DNA from: Verrucomicrobiales bacterium
Lineage (GTDB): Bacteria; Verrucomicrobiota; Verrucomicrobiia; Verrucomicrobiales; DEV007
Length of the DNA stretch: 64,000 nt
Reading direction: 5' to 3'
Assembly: GCA_029213005.1 (NCBI GenBank)
Contig: JARGPI010000003.1
Span: 62,001 to 126,000, forward strand
The notes below the pieces were generated by a model. It was not told where the DNA came from. It did not search any database and saw only the letters and a program-made list of their open reading frames with translations. Every line of letters starts with the position of its first letter. The first letter of the stretch is position 1. Positions 34,771 to 43,577 of this stretch are shown piece by piece. Made by a program: the position numbers and the translations under genes.

Positions 34771-37422
34771 TTAATCAACTCTTGCCTGTGGGGGGAGTAC
34801 TTTCCGGAAGGACTCCGCTGCTTTTCCGCCTTCATCGAAGTGCCAGCCAATCGCCGCTTTCACAAAGTCGATCGAAGCCTGGTTGATCTGTCCTTCGATT
34901 TTGGTCTGGGCGAGGTAAGCCACAGCTTCTTCATTCCGTCCGGCATTGAGGGCAAGGCGAGCCATCAGCATCCGCAAATGGGTGTTCAGTTCCACGACAT
35001 TCTGTGACACCAGTTCTAATTTCCAGGCTCCCTGCATGGCGATTCGATCCTGCTGGATCAAAGCGACTTTACCGAGATGTGATGTCAGATCTTTGAATTC
35101 AGAAACCTGAATGTTTTCGATCTCGTCGGGAAACTGGATGGTTTTGTCGTGAAAGGATTTCAGGGAATCGAGAACCACATCGAGGTCATCTTCCGCGATG
35201 GCGGAGCCCATCGAGTTCAGGATTTCACGCCAACTCGAGTTCTGGGTTATATTGACGATCCGGGTTTCCGCACCTCCCACCTCCAGTCGGCGATTGGTAA
35301 GGCCTTCGTAGAGGCGGTGGGAATCGTCTTTGGGCTGTTTTAAGACCACCTTTTCGATGTGCCCCCCGGCGGATTCCAGTCCTTCTTGAGGGACGGCTTT
35401 ACCAACGGCGGTGTCGGCTTTTTTTACTTTCGTTTCGGCAGCTGTTTTCCGGGCGGGCTTTTCCGCCTTTTTCTTCGGAGCTTCAGTCGTCTGCTTTTTC
35501 TCACTCTGTCCCTGCTTCAGTTCGACGAGGCTTTTTTCAAAGTGGGCCTGAGCTGACGGGAGCGCCATGGGGATAGCGGATTCTTCCGAACCGGCTTTCG
35601 AAGTGATCTGGTCAACCGCAGTGATGACTTCCACCTCAGTTGGGACAGGAAGAGGCTTCGCGAGAAGCGTTTCCTCAGGTAATAAAATCACTTCTTCGGT
35701 TATCAATTCGGAGGTGGCGGAGAGTTGCTCGGCAGTCGCGAGGAGTTCATCCGTCAGGGGGGCGACTTTTGCTTCCTCAATAAATGATTTTGGGGCGGGA
35801 ACGGGACCGGCGATTAATTCCGGTGCTGCAGTTTCCTTTTCCGGTTCGGGTTGCGGTGCTGCTTCCTGTTTCTCCGGGGTTGGCGGAGCTGGTTCGACGG
35901 TTGCCTGTGGTGCTCCCGGGTCGGGCATGACCACCACAACGACGCAGAATAAAAAGAACAAAGCGAACAGCGAGCCGATCGGAATCCATAGTTTCCTGCT
36001 CACCAGAATTTTCTTCAGCTCCCGTTTGGGTTTCAGAGATTTGGTGAGGAATTCCCGGGTCAACGGGGAGAGTTGGCTGGAAAGTTCCGAGTCTTTCAGA
36101 ATCAGTTCGGCATCCTCTTTGATAGGCTCGGAACTAATGAGAAGTGCTTTGTTTTTATCGGCCAACTGCCAGGAAAGAGCCCGGTCGTCGAGGCTGCGAA
36201 GTTGGGTGATGCCGACGCTTTTTCTGGCTCCGGTCCAATTCTCGGTCCGGGTCCAGTTGGTTAAAAGTCCTTTATGAGTCACGATAAACCGGGCATCGCG
36301 ATAGCTCCGGCCATCAATCGCTAAGATCCGGTTGCCCACAAAGTTGAGAGCGATGGCCCAGAGTTCATCGGACATCACGGCGTCTTTAATCAGCAATCGA
36401 CCTTCACCTTTGATCAAATTGGAGAAGACCTCCTCAAGCGCGAGTTTGTTGTTTGCGTTTTGTTGCAGATAAATTTCGTCAGCCTTGCCGGTGAGATCTC
36501 CGAGAAGGCCATTGTTGGCAAGATGGCGGTCGACGCAACCTTCGCCACGGGTGTAGCCGCCGTTCATATCGCGAAACATTTTTTCAACGACGGTGGGGAG
36601 CACACCGATCAATGCGGGGTTTTTTCGGAGGGTATCCGCGAGCAAATCGCCGTACTCTTCGATCTCCGACTGGTTTTTGTTCTCTTTTTTGATTGGTTCG
36701 AGAACCTTTTTCACGATTTCTTCGACTTCTTCGGCGTCGGGGTAAGAAAGGAGCTGATCAATTCGGCGGGTCCGGTCGATGCTGCCTCGCTCCAGGATGG
36801 TCCGGACGTCTCTCGCGATCCAGCTCCGGAAAGCCATCGTAAACAGGATGGTTTTCATACCTACCAGTTTATTCAGGAAGCCAACGGGATCATTGACGTC
36901 TCCGCAGATCGCGGATTTTGAGAGGTCGGCTCCGCAGCGGGCCCGATTTTCGAAAAGTTTGTCGACTCCATCCAGACATATCACCAGCTGGATTTTACGG
37001 AGATCAAACTTGGCACTTTCGGACGAGCGCATCATGGTTCGGAGCCGTTCCGCTGCTTCCGACGGCGACCGTCTCACGGAGCGGAGGATTTTTTCACGAA
37101 AGACTTTAGCGGACTTGCGGCTCCGGAATTCTCCGTGGTGATCGAGGATCAGGTCGGTAATCTTGAGGGCGACATCGATCGCGGAATCATCTTTTGAGAT
37201 CTGGATGCGCAGCAGTTTCGGGGTCGACTTCCCGGAAATTTTTCTGAGCCGCTGAAGCAATATCGGTCCGGCAAGATCCGACTTGCCCACGCCACTGGGG
37301 CCGTGAACGGAAATGAGAGGGAGACTTTTTCCGCCTTCGAGATGGTCGATAATCTGGGACGCGGCCCGGTCTCGAGGAATCAAAATGTCTCCAAACTGCT
37401 CGTCTAGCTTGGTAGTATTCAT
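34771..37422 (-). CDS. Transmembrane STAND-like P-loop NTPase with long periplasmic region
   Basis: 883 residues. P-loop GPSGVGKS at 41-48, Walker B LVICLDGVDKL near 145-152, then helical regions and a winged-helix-like part, as in STAND NTPases. A single membrane helix (about 476-498, LWIPIGSLFALFFLF) separates this cytoplasmic half from a Pro/Ala/Glu/Lys-rich low-complexity stretch (about 505-700) and a helical TPR-like C-terminal domain. The topology resembles an inside-out signalling ATPase such as GspA/ExeA, but no peptidoglycan-binding domain was recognised. No named family recognised. No partner gene is clearly linked: the tRNA lies downstream and rpsP-khpA upstream. Confidence 0.6.
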   Translation of the reverse strand: MNTTKLDEQFGDILIPRDRAASQIIDHLEGGKSLPLISVHGPSGVGKSDLAGPILLQRLRKISGKSTPKLLRIQISKDDSAIDVALKITDLILDHHGEFRSRKSAKVFREKILRSVRRSPSEAAERLRTMMRSSESAKFDLRKIQLVICLDGVDKLFENRARCGADLSKSAICGDVNDPVGFLNKLVGMKTILFTMAFRSWIARDVRTILERGSIDRTRRIDQLLSYPDAEEVEEIVKKVLEPIKKENKNQSEIEEYGDLLADTLRKNPALIGVLPTVVEKMFRDMNGGYTRGEGCVDRHLANNGLLGDLTGKADEIYLQQNANNKLALEEVFSNLIKGEGRLLIKDAVMSDELWAIALNFVGNRILAIDGRSYRDARFIVTHKGLLTNWTRTENWTGARKSVGITQLRSLDDRALSWQLADKNKALLISSEPIKEDAELILKDSELSSQLSPLTREFLTKSLKPKRELKKILVSRKLWIPIGSLFALFFLFCVVVVVMPDPGAPQATVEPAPPTPEKQEAAPQPEPEKETAAPELIAGPVPAPKSFIEEAKVAPLTDELLATAEQLSATSELITEEVILLPEETLLAKPLPVPTEVEVITAVDQITSKAGSEESAIPMALPSAQAHFEKSLVELKQGQSEKKQTTEAPKKKAEKPARKTAAETKVKKADTAVGKAVPQEGLESAGGHIEKVVLKQPKDDSHRLYEGLTNRRLEVGGAETRIVNITQNSSWREILNSMGSAIAEDDLDVVLDSLKSFHDKTIQFPDEIENIQVSEFKDLTSHLGKVALIQQDRIAMQGAWKLELVSQNVVELNTHLRMLMARLALNAGRNEEAVAYLAQTKIEGQINQASIDFVKAAIGWHFDEGGKAAESFRKVLPPQARVD

Positions 37423-37525
37423 GTTTTGTGCGGTTGCGAATCGTATTTGTGAAAATTATTATAAATGACTTTTAATATAATTCCAAGTAAAAACATGAAA
37501 GCCACAAAAATACACATTTGGGGAT

Positions 37526-37563
37526 ACAAAAATAGCCGACGTCCCTTCTGGGGGTCGACTATT
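37526..37563 (-). terminator. Rho-independent terminator of rpsP-khpA
   Basis: On the minus strand a hairpin AATAGTCGACCCCC / GGGACGTCGGCTATT with an AGAA loop is followed by a T run (A bases at 37528-37532 on the plus strand). It starts about 30 bp after the khpA stop. Confidence 0.75.
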
Positions 37564-37593
37564 AGAACAGATTCGGCGACAAATTAGAATACT

Positions 37594-37851
37594 TTATTCG
37601 TCGTCTTCGAGCTCAACTTCGACTTTGATCTGATTTTTCTGAGCTGCGGCGATTGCGAGGCTGCGGATCGCGCCGATGGTTTTTCCGCTGCGGCCGATGA
37701 CCCGTCCGGCATCCTCCGGGTGGAGCCGGATTTTATACAGGTGGCGGTTGCCTCCCTTCTCTTCGTGAAGCACCCCGGCGTCTTCGGGATGCTTGATGAG
37801 TTGGGCTACCACGTATTCCAAATATTCCTGTATAGCGATTTCGGCCTGCAT
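37594..37851 (-). CDS. khpA: KH-domain RNA-binding protein KhpA (YlqC-like)
   Basis: 85 residues from the ATG at 37851; an earlier in-frame start would add eight residues. A single KH domain is visible with the GxxG loop at VIGRSGKTIGAIRSL, and an acidic tail (VELEDDE). KhpA forms a heterodimer with KhpB and binds small RNAs and mRNAs; it is often next to rpsP, as here. An array of 22-bp palindromes (site C) lies in the 146-bp gap between rpsP and khpA. A terminator follows. Confidence 0.9.
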   Translation of the reverse strand: MQAEIAIQEYLEYVVAQLIKHPEDAGVLHEEKGGNRHLYKIRLHPEDAGRVIGRSGKTIGAIRSLAIAAAQKNQIKVEVELEDDE

Positions 37852-37939
37852 AATCCACTTACGATGCAATTGCAACGGCGCTTCGCAAGCACAAAAAAAC
37901 CGGACCTGCTTAACGCAAAATCCGGTGATTTGATGTGAC

Positions 37940-37974
37940 TGTACAGGGTACAGTTTCGGATTGTACAGGGTACA
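37940..37974. repeat. 22-bp phased palindrome array, site C (two units)
   Basis: Cores TGTACAGGGTACA at 37940-37952 and 37962-37974, both perfect and in the same orientation, 22 bp start to start, with spacer GTTTCGGAT. The array lies between rpsP and khpA (both minus strand), about 90 bp upstream of the khpA start. Confidence 0.87.
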
Positions 37975-37997
37975 ATCGGGAAGCGAACATGCGGCAA

Positions 37998-38246
37998 TTA
38001 AGCCGTTGTTGCTTTGCGTGCCTTTTTGATCAAGCTTTTAACGGTGTCGGATGGCTGGGCGCCGTTTCCGATCCATTTGTCTGCCTTCTCCAGGTCAATC
38101 ACAGCATCTGCATCAGACTTCATTGGGTCGTATGTGCCGATTTGCTCAATGTAGTGACCTTCACGGCGAGCGCGGCTATCGCACACAACCACCTTGTAAT
38201 AAGGACGATCCTTCGAACCTTCGCGTCTTAATCTGATCTTTACCAT
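37998..38246 (-). CDS. rpsP: 30S ribosomal protein S16
   Basis: 82 residues. Full-length S16: begins [20 protein letters not shown], then [19 protein letters not shown] and [19 protein letters not shown]. It helps assemble the 30S platform. The usual partners rimM and trmD are not adjacent; khpA follows on the same strand. The A/T-rich region upstream (38247-38397) is divergent from the MoxR gene. Confidence 0.97.
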   Translation of the reverse strand: MVKIRLRREGSKDRPYYKVVVCDSRARREGHYIEQIGTYDPMKSDADAVIDLEKADKWIGNGAQPSDTVKSLIKKARKATTA

Positions 38247-38397
38247 CTCCGTATTCTTTCTGCTGACTCCCGTAAATTTTGGAAGGGTGCAACAGTTGAC
38301 GCAATTTTTATAAAATCAACCTCTAATCTTACGCTTTGGCCAGAAAGTTAGCGCGTTTTGCTTTGCATCCTGCCTTATGACCATGTTCACTTAGCCC

Positions 38398-39402
38398 ATG
38401 CCTCTAGAAGAAAAGGAAATTGAGCAACACGCTCAGGCTGTCGGAAAACTGAAAGCAGCTCTGAATGAAGTCATTTTCGGACAGGAAAAACTCATCGATT
38501 TGGTGGTGATCGGTTTGCTGGCAAGAGGTCATATTCTCCTGGAGGGGCTTCCCGGTCTCGGGAAAACGGAATTGGTAAAGGGACTGGCGAAGACGCTTCA
38601 GCTGGAGAATAAGCGGATTCAATTTACGCCGGATTTGTTGCCCGGTGATATCACGGGAAATCCGGTGCTGCAGGAAACGGCATCGGGCAGGGAATTTGTT
38701 TTTCAGGAAGGGCCGCTGTTCGCCAGTCTGGTTTTGGCGGACGAGATTAACCGGGCGTCCCCGAAAACGCAGTCGGCGCTTCTGGAAGCGATGCAGGAGC
38801 GACGGGTCACGGTTCTGGGTGAGACTCTCGATCTGCCGAATCCCTTTTTTGTGCTCGCGACTCAAAACCCGATTGAGTTGGAGGGCACTTATCCGCTACC
38901 GGAGGCGCAGCTCGACCGGTTTCTGTTTAAGCTGGAGGTGACCCGGAACAATGTGGCCACTCTGGAACGGATCGTGACGAACCGGGAGCTGGGCGTGGAA
39001 CCGACGGCGGATGTCATATTGGACGCGAGTCAACTCGCTGCGATCACGCAGGCGGTCCGGGAAATTTACCTGCCGGATGTGGTGGCGAATTATATCGCGA
39101 GGGTCGTGGACGGCACTCACAAGGGGCAATCAGAGGTGGCTGAGCACATCAAATTCGGAGCGAGTCCGCGGGCGGCTCTGAGTATGGCATCGGCCGCGAA
39201 AGCCCGCGCTTTGATCAATGGGCGTATCAATGCAAGTTTCGAAGATGTGGAGGCGGTTGCGACTCCGGTCTTGCAGCACCGCATTATTCTTGAATACAAT
39301 GCCCGGATCGAAGGCAAATCGAATTCCGGAGTGGTGGCCGACTTGTTGAAGGAGGTTCCCCACCAGGATTTGAACCTTCCGAACACGATTAAGAAAGACT
39401 GA
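38398..39402 (+). CDS. MoxR-family AAA+ ATPase
   Basis: 334 residues. Walker A GLPGLGKT at 50-57, Walker B LVLADEINRASPKTQSALL near 110-128, then MQERRVTV and ATQNPIELEGTYPLPEAQLDRF with the sensor and arginine-finger region, all typical of the MoxR group. MoxR ATPases act as chaperones for metal-containing or von Willebrand-domain complexes. The usual DUF58 neighbour is missing; instead a membrane protein follows 13 bp downstream and then an ABC ATPase. Confidence 0.92.
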   Translation: MPLEEKEIEQHAQAVGKLKAALNEVIFGQEKLIDLVVIGLLARGHILLEGLPGLGKTELVKGLAKTLQLENKRIQFTPDLLPGDITGNPVLQETASGREFVFQEGPLFASLVLADEINRASPKTQSALLEAMQERRVTVLGETLDLPNPFFVLATQNPIELEGTYPLPEAQLDRFLFKLEVTRNNVATLERIVTNRELGVEPTADVILDASQLAAITQAVREIYLPDVVANYIARVVDGTHKGQSEVAEHIKFGASPRAALSMASAAKARALINGRINASFEDVEAVATPVLQHRIILEYNARIEGKSNSGVVADLLKEVPHQDLNLPNTIKKD

Positions 39403-39415
39403 TCTGATTGTCCGG

Positions 39416-41176
39416 ATGAAAAAACGCCACTGGAAGGTTCTGCTGCTGTTATCGATTTTGCTGTTCGGTTCGAACTGGAGTTATGCGGAAAAGAATGTGC
39501 TGAACCGGAAGTATGATTCGACTTCTTTTGTGAAGGTTGATCATCTCTTTGATGAGCATGTGAAGTCGGGATTTCATCCCTACAAAGTCACGATTAGGAA
39601 CGGATACGAGCGCCCTTTGACCTGGACGATTCGCTTCGATACCAATGCATCAAATTATCGCTACCAGACCAGCCACCAGATTAGGGTCGAGGCAGGAGCT
39701 GAAGCGGTTGAGGAATTGATCATTCCTGCTCCGCCGACAAAAGGGCACCGGTATTCGAATTACCGGAATGTCAGGGTTAGCGCCACGGCACCGGGATTGG
39801 AGAATGAGTACCCGCGCTCCATCAGTGGATCGGTAGATCCGAATTGGCCGGCGATCGTGATGAGCAAAAATCTGGCGCGAAGGAATTTGTCCCGGCTTTC
39901 ATCCGTTCGGAAAGAGCAAAAGAGGGGGCAGGATTATTTTGCGAGCAGTTTTAACGAACTGCCCTCGAATTGGAAGGGGCTCACCTGTGTCGATATCCTG
40001 ATGATTGACGATGCCTCCTGGAGAGCGCTGCCCAAACAGCAGAAAAGGGCCGCGATGACCTGGGTTCGTTACGGGGGGCGGCTCGAAGTCTTTGCGGCAA
40101 AACAGGATGCCACTTTTGAGGATGTCGGATTTGAAGAGCCGGATTTTGTTAAGGAGAAAAAAGGAACCTTCAGTTTGGGAACGGTGACGATTAATCACTG
40201 GAACGGTAAAGATCTGCCGGACCAACTGGTGAATCGCTACGCGGGTTCGCGGCAGTTCGATAATTCATTCAACCAGGATTTTTCGAAGTCCTGGGGATTG
40301 CTCGACGATTTCGGGACTAAAAACTTCAATCCCTTTCTGGTCTTTATCCTACTTGTTATCTTTGCCGTGTTGGTTGGGCCCATAAATTTGTTTCACTTCG
40401 CGAAAGCGGGGCAGCGACACCGACTGTTTATCACCACCCCGATTATTTCGCTGGTCGCGTCGCTGGTGATTATTTTTATCATCCTGGTGCAGGATGGAAT
40501 GGGCGGGAATGGCCGGAGGGTGGTCTTCGTTGATGTGCAATCCGACCCCGAGCAGCGTCAGCTCCAATTGTTGCAGCATCAGGTCAGCCGGACCGGGGTA
40601 ATGTTGCGCTCCGGTTTTGATAACGAAGCAACGCCGGGAGTGATTCCGGTAAATTTGCCACCTTCGCGCTGGAATCCGATCAACAACGGACAGTTCCGGA
40701 ACTCAAATTACCAATTTAATCAGGGTAGCTACAGCGGTGACTTTTTCCGAAGCCGTTCCGAACAGGGATTTCATCTGAGGGCGGTTCGTCCAACTCGCTC
40801 CCGTATCGAGCGGCGCGGTCCTGAAGGTGGGGGTGAGGTTCCGAATCTCTTTTCCAGTATGGAATTCGCGGTGACGAATTTTTTCTACATCGATCTTAAC
40901 GGTATCGTCTGGAAGACTGCGAAAGAAGCCCCGGTCGAGCCGGGGCAGGAAATCCAACTGGAGAAGTCGGATATTATCGAACTGACGGAATGGTTGAACG
41001 ACGTGACGAACGTGATGGCTGAAGCGGACCAGAGACAGATCCGGAATCTGAAATCGAGCCGCCAGCGATACTTCGCCATCGCAAAAACGCCCACCCCTTT
41101 AATGATTGATACCCATTCGGCGATCCGCTGGAAGCAGGATTTTGCGATTGTTTCCGGAATGACCGTCGAACCCTAA
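39416..41176 (+). CDS. Exported/membrane protein of MoxR-linked type, unknown function
   Basis: 586 residues. Signal peptide (cleavage near SYAEK) then a beta-rich domain (about 30-150) and a segment (about 185-225, ILMIDDASWRALPKQQ) like the glutamine-amidotransferase-like region of proteins beside MoxR. Two membrane helices at about 303-322 and 338-360 enclose a short loop. A Gly/Arg/Asn-rich region (about 410-470) and a further domain end the protein. No catalytic residues recognised. Probably works with the MoxR ATPase upstream. Confidence 0.62.
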   Translation: MKKRHWKVLLLLSILLFGSNWSYAEKNVLNRKYDSTSFVKVDHLFDEHVKSGFHPYKVTIRNGYERPLTWTIRFDTNASNYRYQTSHQIRVEAGAEAVEELIIPAPPTKGHRYSNYRNVRVSATAPGLENEYPRSISGSVDPNWPAIVMSKNLARRNLSRLSSVRKEQKRGQDYFASSFNELPSNWKGLTCVDILMIDDASWRALPKQQKRAAMTWVRYGGRLEVFAAKQDATFEDVGFEEPDFVKEKKGTFSLGTVTINHWNGKDLPDQLVNRYAGSRQFDNSFNQDFSKSWGLLDDFGTKNFNPFLVFILLVIFAVLVGPINLFHFAKAGQRHRLFITTPIISLVASLVIIFIILVQDGMGGNGRRVVFVDVQSDPEQRQLQLLQHQVSRTGVMLRSGFDNEATPGVIPVNLPPSRWNPINNGQFRNSNYQFNQGSYSGDFFRSRSEQGFHLRAVRPTRSRIERRGPEGGGEVPNLFSSMEFAVTNFFYIDLNGIVWKTAKEAPVEPGQEIQLEKSDIIELTEWLNDVTNVMAEADQRQIRNLKSSRQRYFAIAKTPTPLMIDTHSAIRWKQDFAIVSGMTVEP

Positions 41177-41192
41177 TTTTAATCAGATTGAT

Positions 41193-42254
41193 ATGAAAGA
41201 TCCGATTGCATCTGATACCGAAGGCTCCAGTAAAGTGAGGCCTCCCAGTTTGCCGCAGAAAATAGACAGTGATGCGATTGCAGTCCCCGAGGGCGTGACT
41301 CCGGCGATCGAGGTCAAAAATCTCTATCGTTCTTTCTTCGGCGTCCAGGCGGTGAGAGGGATTTCTTTCTCAATCGCGCCGGGACAGGTCATCGGATTTG
41401 TCGGAGCCAATGGGGCCGGGAAAACGACAACAATGCGGATCATAGCGACTCTCGACTATCCCACCGGTGGATCGGTGGAAGTTTGCGGGACCGACGTGGT
41501 TCAATTTCCCAGCGAAGTGAGGCGCAAGATTGGCTGGATGCCGGATGATTACGGCACCTACAACAACATGACGGTGCTGGAGTACCTCGACTTTTTCGCC
41601 CGGGCTCTCGGGTATAAAGCCAACGATCGCCGTCAGCGGGTTGAGGAAGTCATGGCATTTACCGATCTCGATAAGTTAAGCGACCGGCTGATCAATAAAT
41701 TGAGTAAGGGGATGGGGCAACGCCTGTGCCTCGGTCGGGCCTTAATCCACGACCCGGACGTATTGATCCTCGACGAACCGGCCGCAGGTTTGGATCCCAA
41801 AGCCCGGGTGGAGCTGAAGCATCTCATCCGGATACTTGCTGAAGAGGGAAAAACGGTTTTTATCAGTTCCCACATTTTGTCCGAACTGGGGGAGATGTGC
41901 GACAGCCTTCTGTTTATCAATCAGGGGCAAATCATCCATCACGGCAGTGCCGAAAGTTTAAAGAAAGGATCCACCTCCAGCACCCTGGTAACCGTGGAAG
42001 TGGCTGACAATCCTGCCAAGCTGGTCGACTGGGCGACGATGGCTCCCAATGTGACATTCAAAGAAGCGACGAAAACCGGTGCCAGAATCGAGATTGATTC
42101 CATTGAGCCCGATGTGATAGCTCTCGTGCTGAAGCGAATGATAAATGAGGGGATACCCGTCATTGAATTTCACAAAGAAGAAAGAAAACTGGAGGACGCC
42201 TTCATCGAAATTCTCGGCGAGATTGAAGCCAGCGGTCAGGCGATTGTAAGCTGA
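41193..42254 (+). CDS. ABC transporter ATP-binding protein (ABC-2 type)
   Basis: 353 residues. After a 37-residue polar N-terminal extension comes a complete ABC domain: Walker A GANGAGKT at 71-78, signature LSKGMGQR near 170, Walker B VLILDEP near 189 and the H-loop SSHILSE. The C-terminal extension (about 250-350) is the accessory domain found on drug, lipid or gliding-type ABC-2 ATPases (GldA/CcmA-like). No permease gene is next to it; the neighbours are the MoxR-linked membrane protein and an SDR, so its partner is elsewhere or is the upstream two-helix protein. Spacing to the previous gene is 16 bp. Confidence 0.9.
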   Translation: MKDPIASDTEGSSKVRPPSLPQKIDSDAIAVPEGVTPAIEVKNLYRSFFGVQAVRGISFSIAPGQVIGFVGANGAGKTTTMRIIATLDYPTGGSVEVCGTDVVQFPSEVRRKIGWMPDDYGTYNNMTVLEYLDFFARALGYKANDRRQRVEEVMAFTDLDKLSDRLINKLSKGMGQRLCLGRALIHDPDVLILDEPAAGLDPKARVELKHLIRILAEEGKTVFISSHILSELGEMCDSLLFINQGQIIHHGSAESLKKGSTSSTLVTVEVADNPAKLVDWATMAPNVTFKEATKTGARIEIDSIEPDVIALVLKRMINEGIPVIEFHKEERKLEDAFIEILGEIEASGQAIVS

Positions 42255-42260
42255 TAATAT

Positions 42261-43031
42261 ATGAACTGTGATCTATTTGATTTAAGTGGAAAAGTGGCAC
42301 TGGTGACCGGTGGAAGCCGTGGCCTGGGCCTTGCGATGGCCAGGGGATTTGCGGAATGCGGTGCCGACATCATGATTTGCAGTCGGAAAGAGGAAGAACT
42401 CAAAGCGGCGGCGGCGGAGATTGGTGAAGGTCTCGATGTTAAGGTAAATTACCTCGTCTGCGATATGGCGGATCGCGATGCCGTCGATGCTCTCGCCAGT
42501 GACACTCTCGAGTTGATGGGGAAGGTCGATATCCTGATCAACAATGCGGGAATCAACGTGCCACAGCCGATTGATAAGATCGAAGACCCGGTGTGGGACA
42601 GCGTTGTCGAGGTCAATTTGACTGCCATTATGCGATTAACTCGCGCTCTGGTTCCTCAGATGAAAGAGCGAAAATGGGGGCGGGTTATCCACATTTCATC
42701 GGTGCTGGGAGTCGGGTCGAAACCCGCTCGCAATGCTTATTCCGCGACCAAATCCGCGGTAATTGGATTGGCGAAAGCCAGTGCTCTGGATCTGGGACCG
42801 TTCGGCATCACTGTAAACTGCATCTGCCCGGGGCCGTTCCTGACCGACATGCCGATGAGTTTGCTCAACGAAGCTGAGAAGCAGGCATTTTCGGATTGCA
42901 CGGCGCTGAACCGCTGGGGACAAACCCGCGAAATGGCAGGTCCGGCGATCTTTTTGGCGAGCGAGGCCGGAAGCTATGTGACCGGGGAGGCGTTACTGGT
43001 CGACGGTGGTGCCTTTGCCCGGGCTCTATAG
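42261..43031 (+). CDS. Short-chain dehydrogenase/reductase
   Basis: 256 residues, classical SDR. Nucleotide-binding TGGSRGLG at 16-23, NNAG near 93-96, catalytic Ser in HISSV near 145 and YSATK near 160-164, and a C-terminal LVDGGAF. The sequence resembles FabG and gluconate 5-dehydrogenase-type enzymes, so the substrate (fatty acyl chain or sugar acid) cannot be decided. It starts 6 bp after the ABC gene and is probably cotranscribed. Confidence 0.92.
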   Translation: MNCDLFDLSGKVALVTGGSRGLGLAMARGFAECGADIMICSRKEEELKAAAAEIGEGLDVKVNYLVCDMADRDAVDALASDTLELMGKVDILINNAGINVPQPIDKIEDPVWDSVVEVNLTAIMRLTRALVPQMKERKWGRVIHISSVLGVGSKPARNAYSATKSAVIGLAKASALDLGPFGITVNCICPGPFLTDMPMSLLNEAEKQAFSDCTALNRWGQTREMAGPAIFLASEAGSYVTGEALLVDGGAFARAL

Positions 43032-43037
43032 ATAGCT

Positions 43038-43526
43038 TCAGCTTATTCCCCGCTCCAGATAAGCGGTCCTGCCTGTGGAGACCTGTTCCCACGCGGCCCG
43101 GAATCTGATTGAGAGCGAGGGGTTGAGCCTCTCGCAGGCGACCTCAATCGGGACAAACTGGAATTCGGACAATTCTTTGGGACAGAGAGAAATCCGGCTG
43201 ATTTCTCTCTGATCCAGAACCCCGCCATCAAAGATAAAATGAATCGCTTCCGGCTTATAGTCCCGGCGTTCCAGATATTCGACCGAGAGCAGCGTCCCTA
43301 ACGAAATCTCCAGACCGAGTTCTTCTTTGATTTCCCTCACACAGGTTTCCGATGGAGACTCATCTTTATCGACGCTGCCTCCGGGGATCAGCCAATGATC
43401 GCGGTAAGTGGGATTCACGATCAGAACCTCTCCCGCTTCGTTGCGGATCAAAGCTCCGGAAGCCAGATTCACCGTATTGAGCTGGGCGTAGTATTCGTCG
43501 TCAGGCATTAGGTCCATGCCGGGCAA
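43038..43526 (-). CDS. Nudix hydrolase
   Basis: 162 residues. The Nudix box G-x5-E-x7-REIKEELGL is complete (residues about 49-71, starting GGSVDKDE). It follows LIPGG, a typical preceding strand. Nudix enzymes hydrolyse nucleoside diphosphates linked to another group; the substrate is not predictable here. Start is one of three close ATG codons (43526, 43517, 43508). Convergent with the SDR and divergent from the ClpX-like gene. Confidence 0.9.
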   Translation of the reverse strand: MPGMDLMPDDEYYAQLNTVNLASGALIRNEAGEVLIVNPTYRDHWLIPGGSVDKDESPSETCVREIKEELGLEISLGTLLSVEYLERRDYKPEAIHFIFDGGVLDQREISRISLCPKELSEFQFVPIEVACERLNPSLSIRFRAAWEQVSTGRTAYLERGIS

Positions 43527-43577
43527 TAAAGCTTTATTGTCGGTTGATCCAAGTCTTTAAAACGTGCAATCTGAAGT

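Noticed and set aside
35567..36277. 236-codon Ser/Ala-rich frame on the plus strand
   Set aside because: Mirror of the Ala/Pro/Glu-rich linker of the STAND-like protein.
34771..37422. Defence-island membership of the STAND-like NTPase
   Set aside because: Neighbours are a tRNA and housekeeping genes; no effector, nuclease or other defence gene is adjacent. Kept only as an unusual protein.
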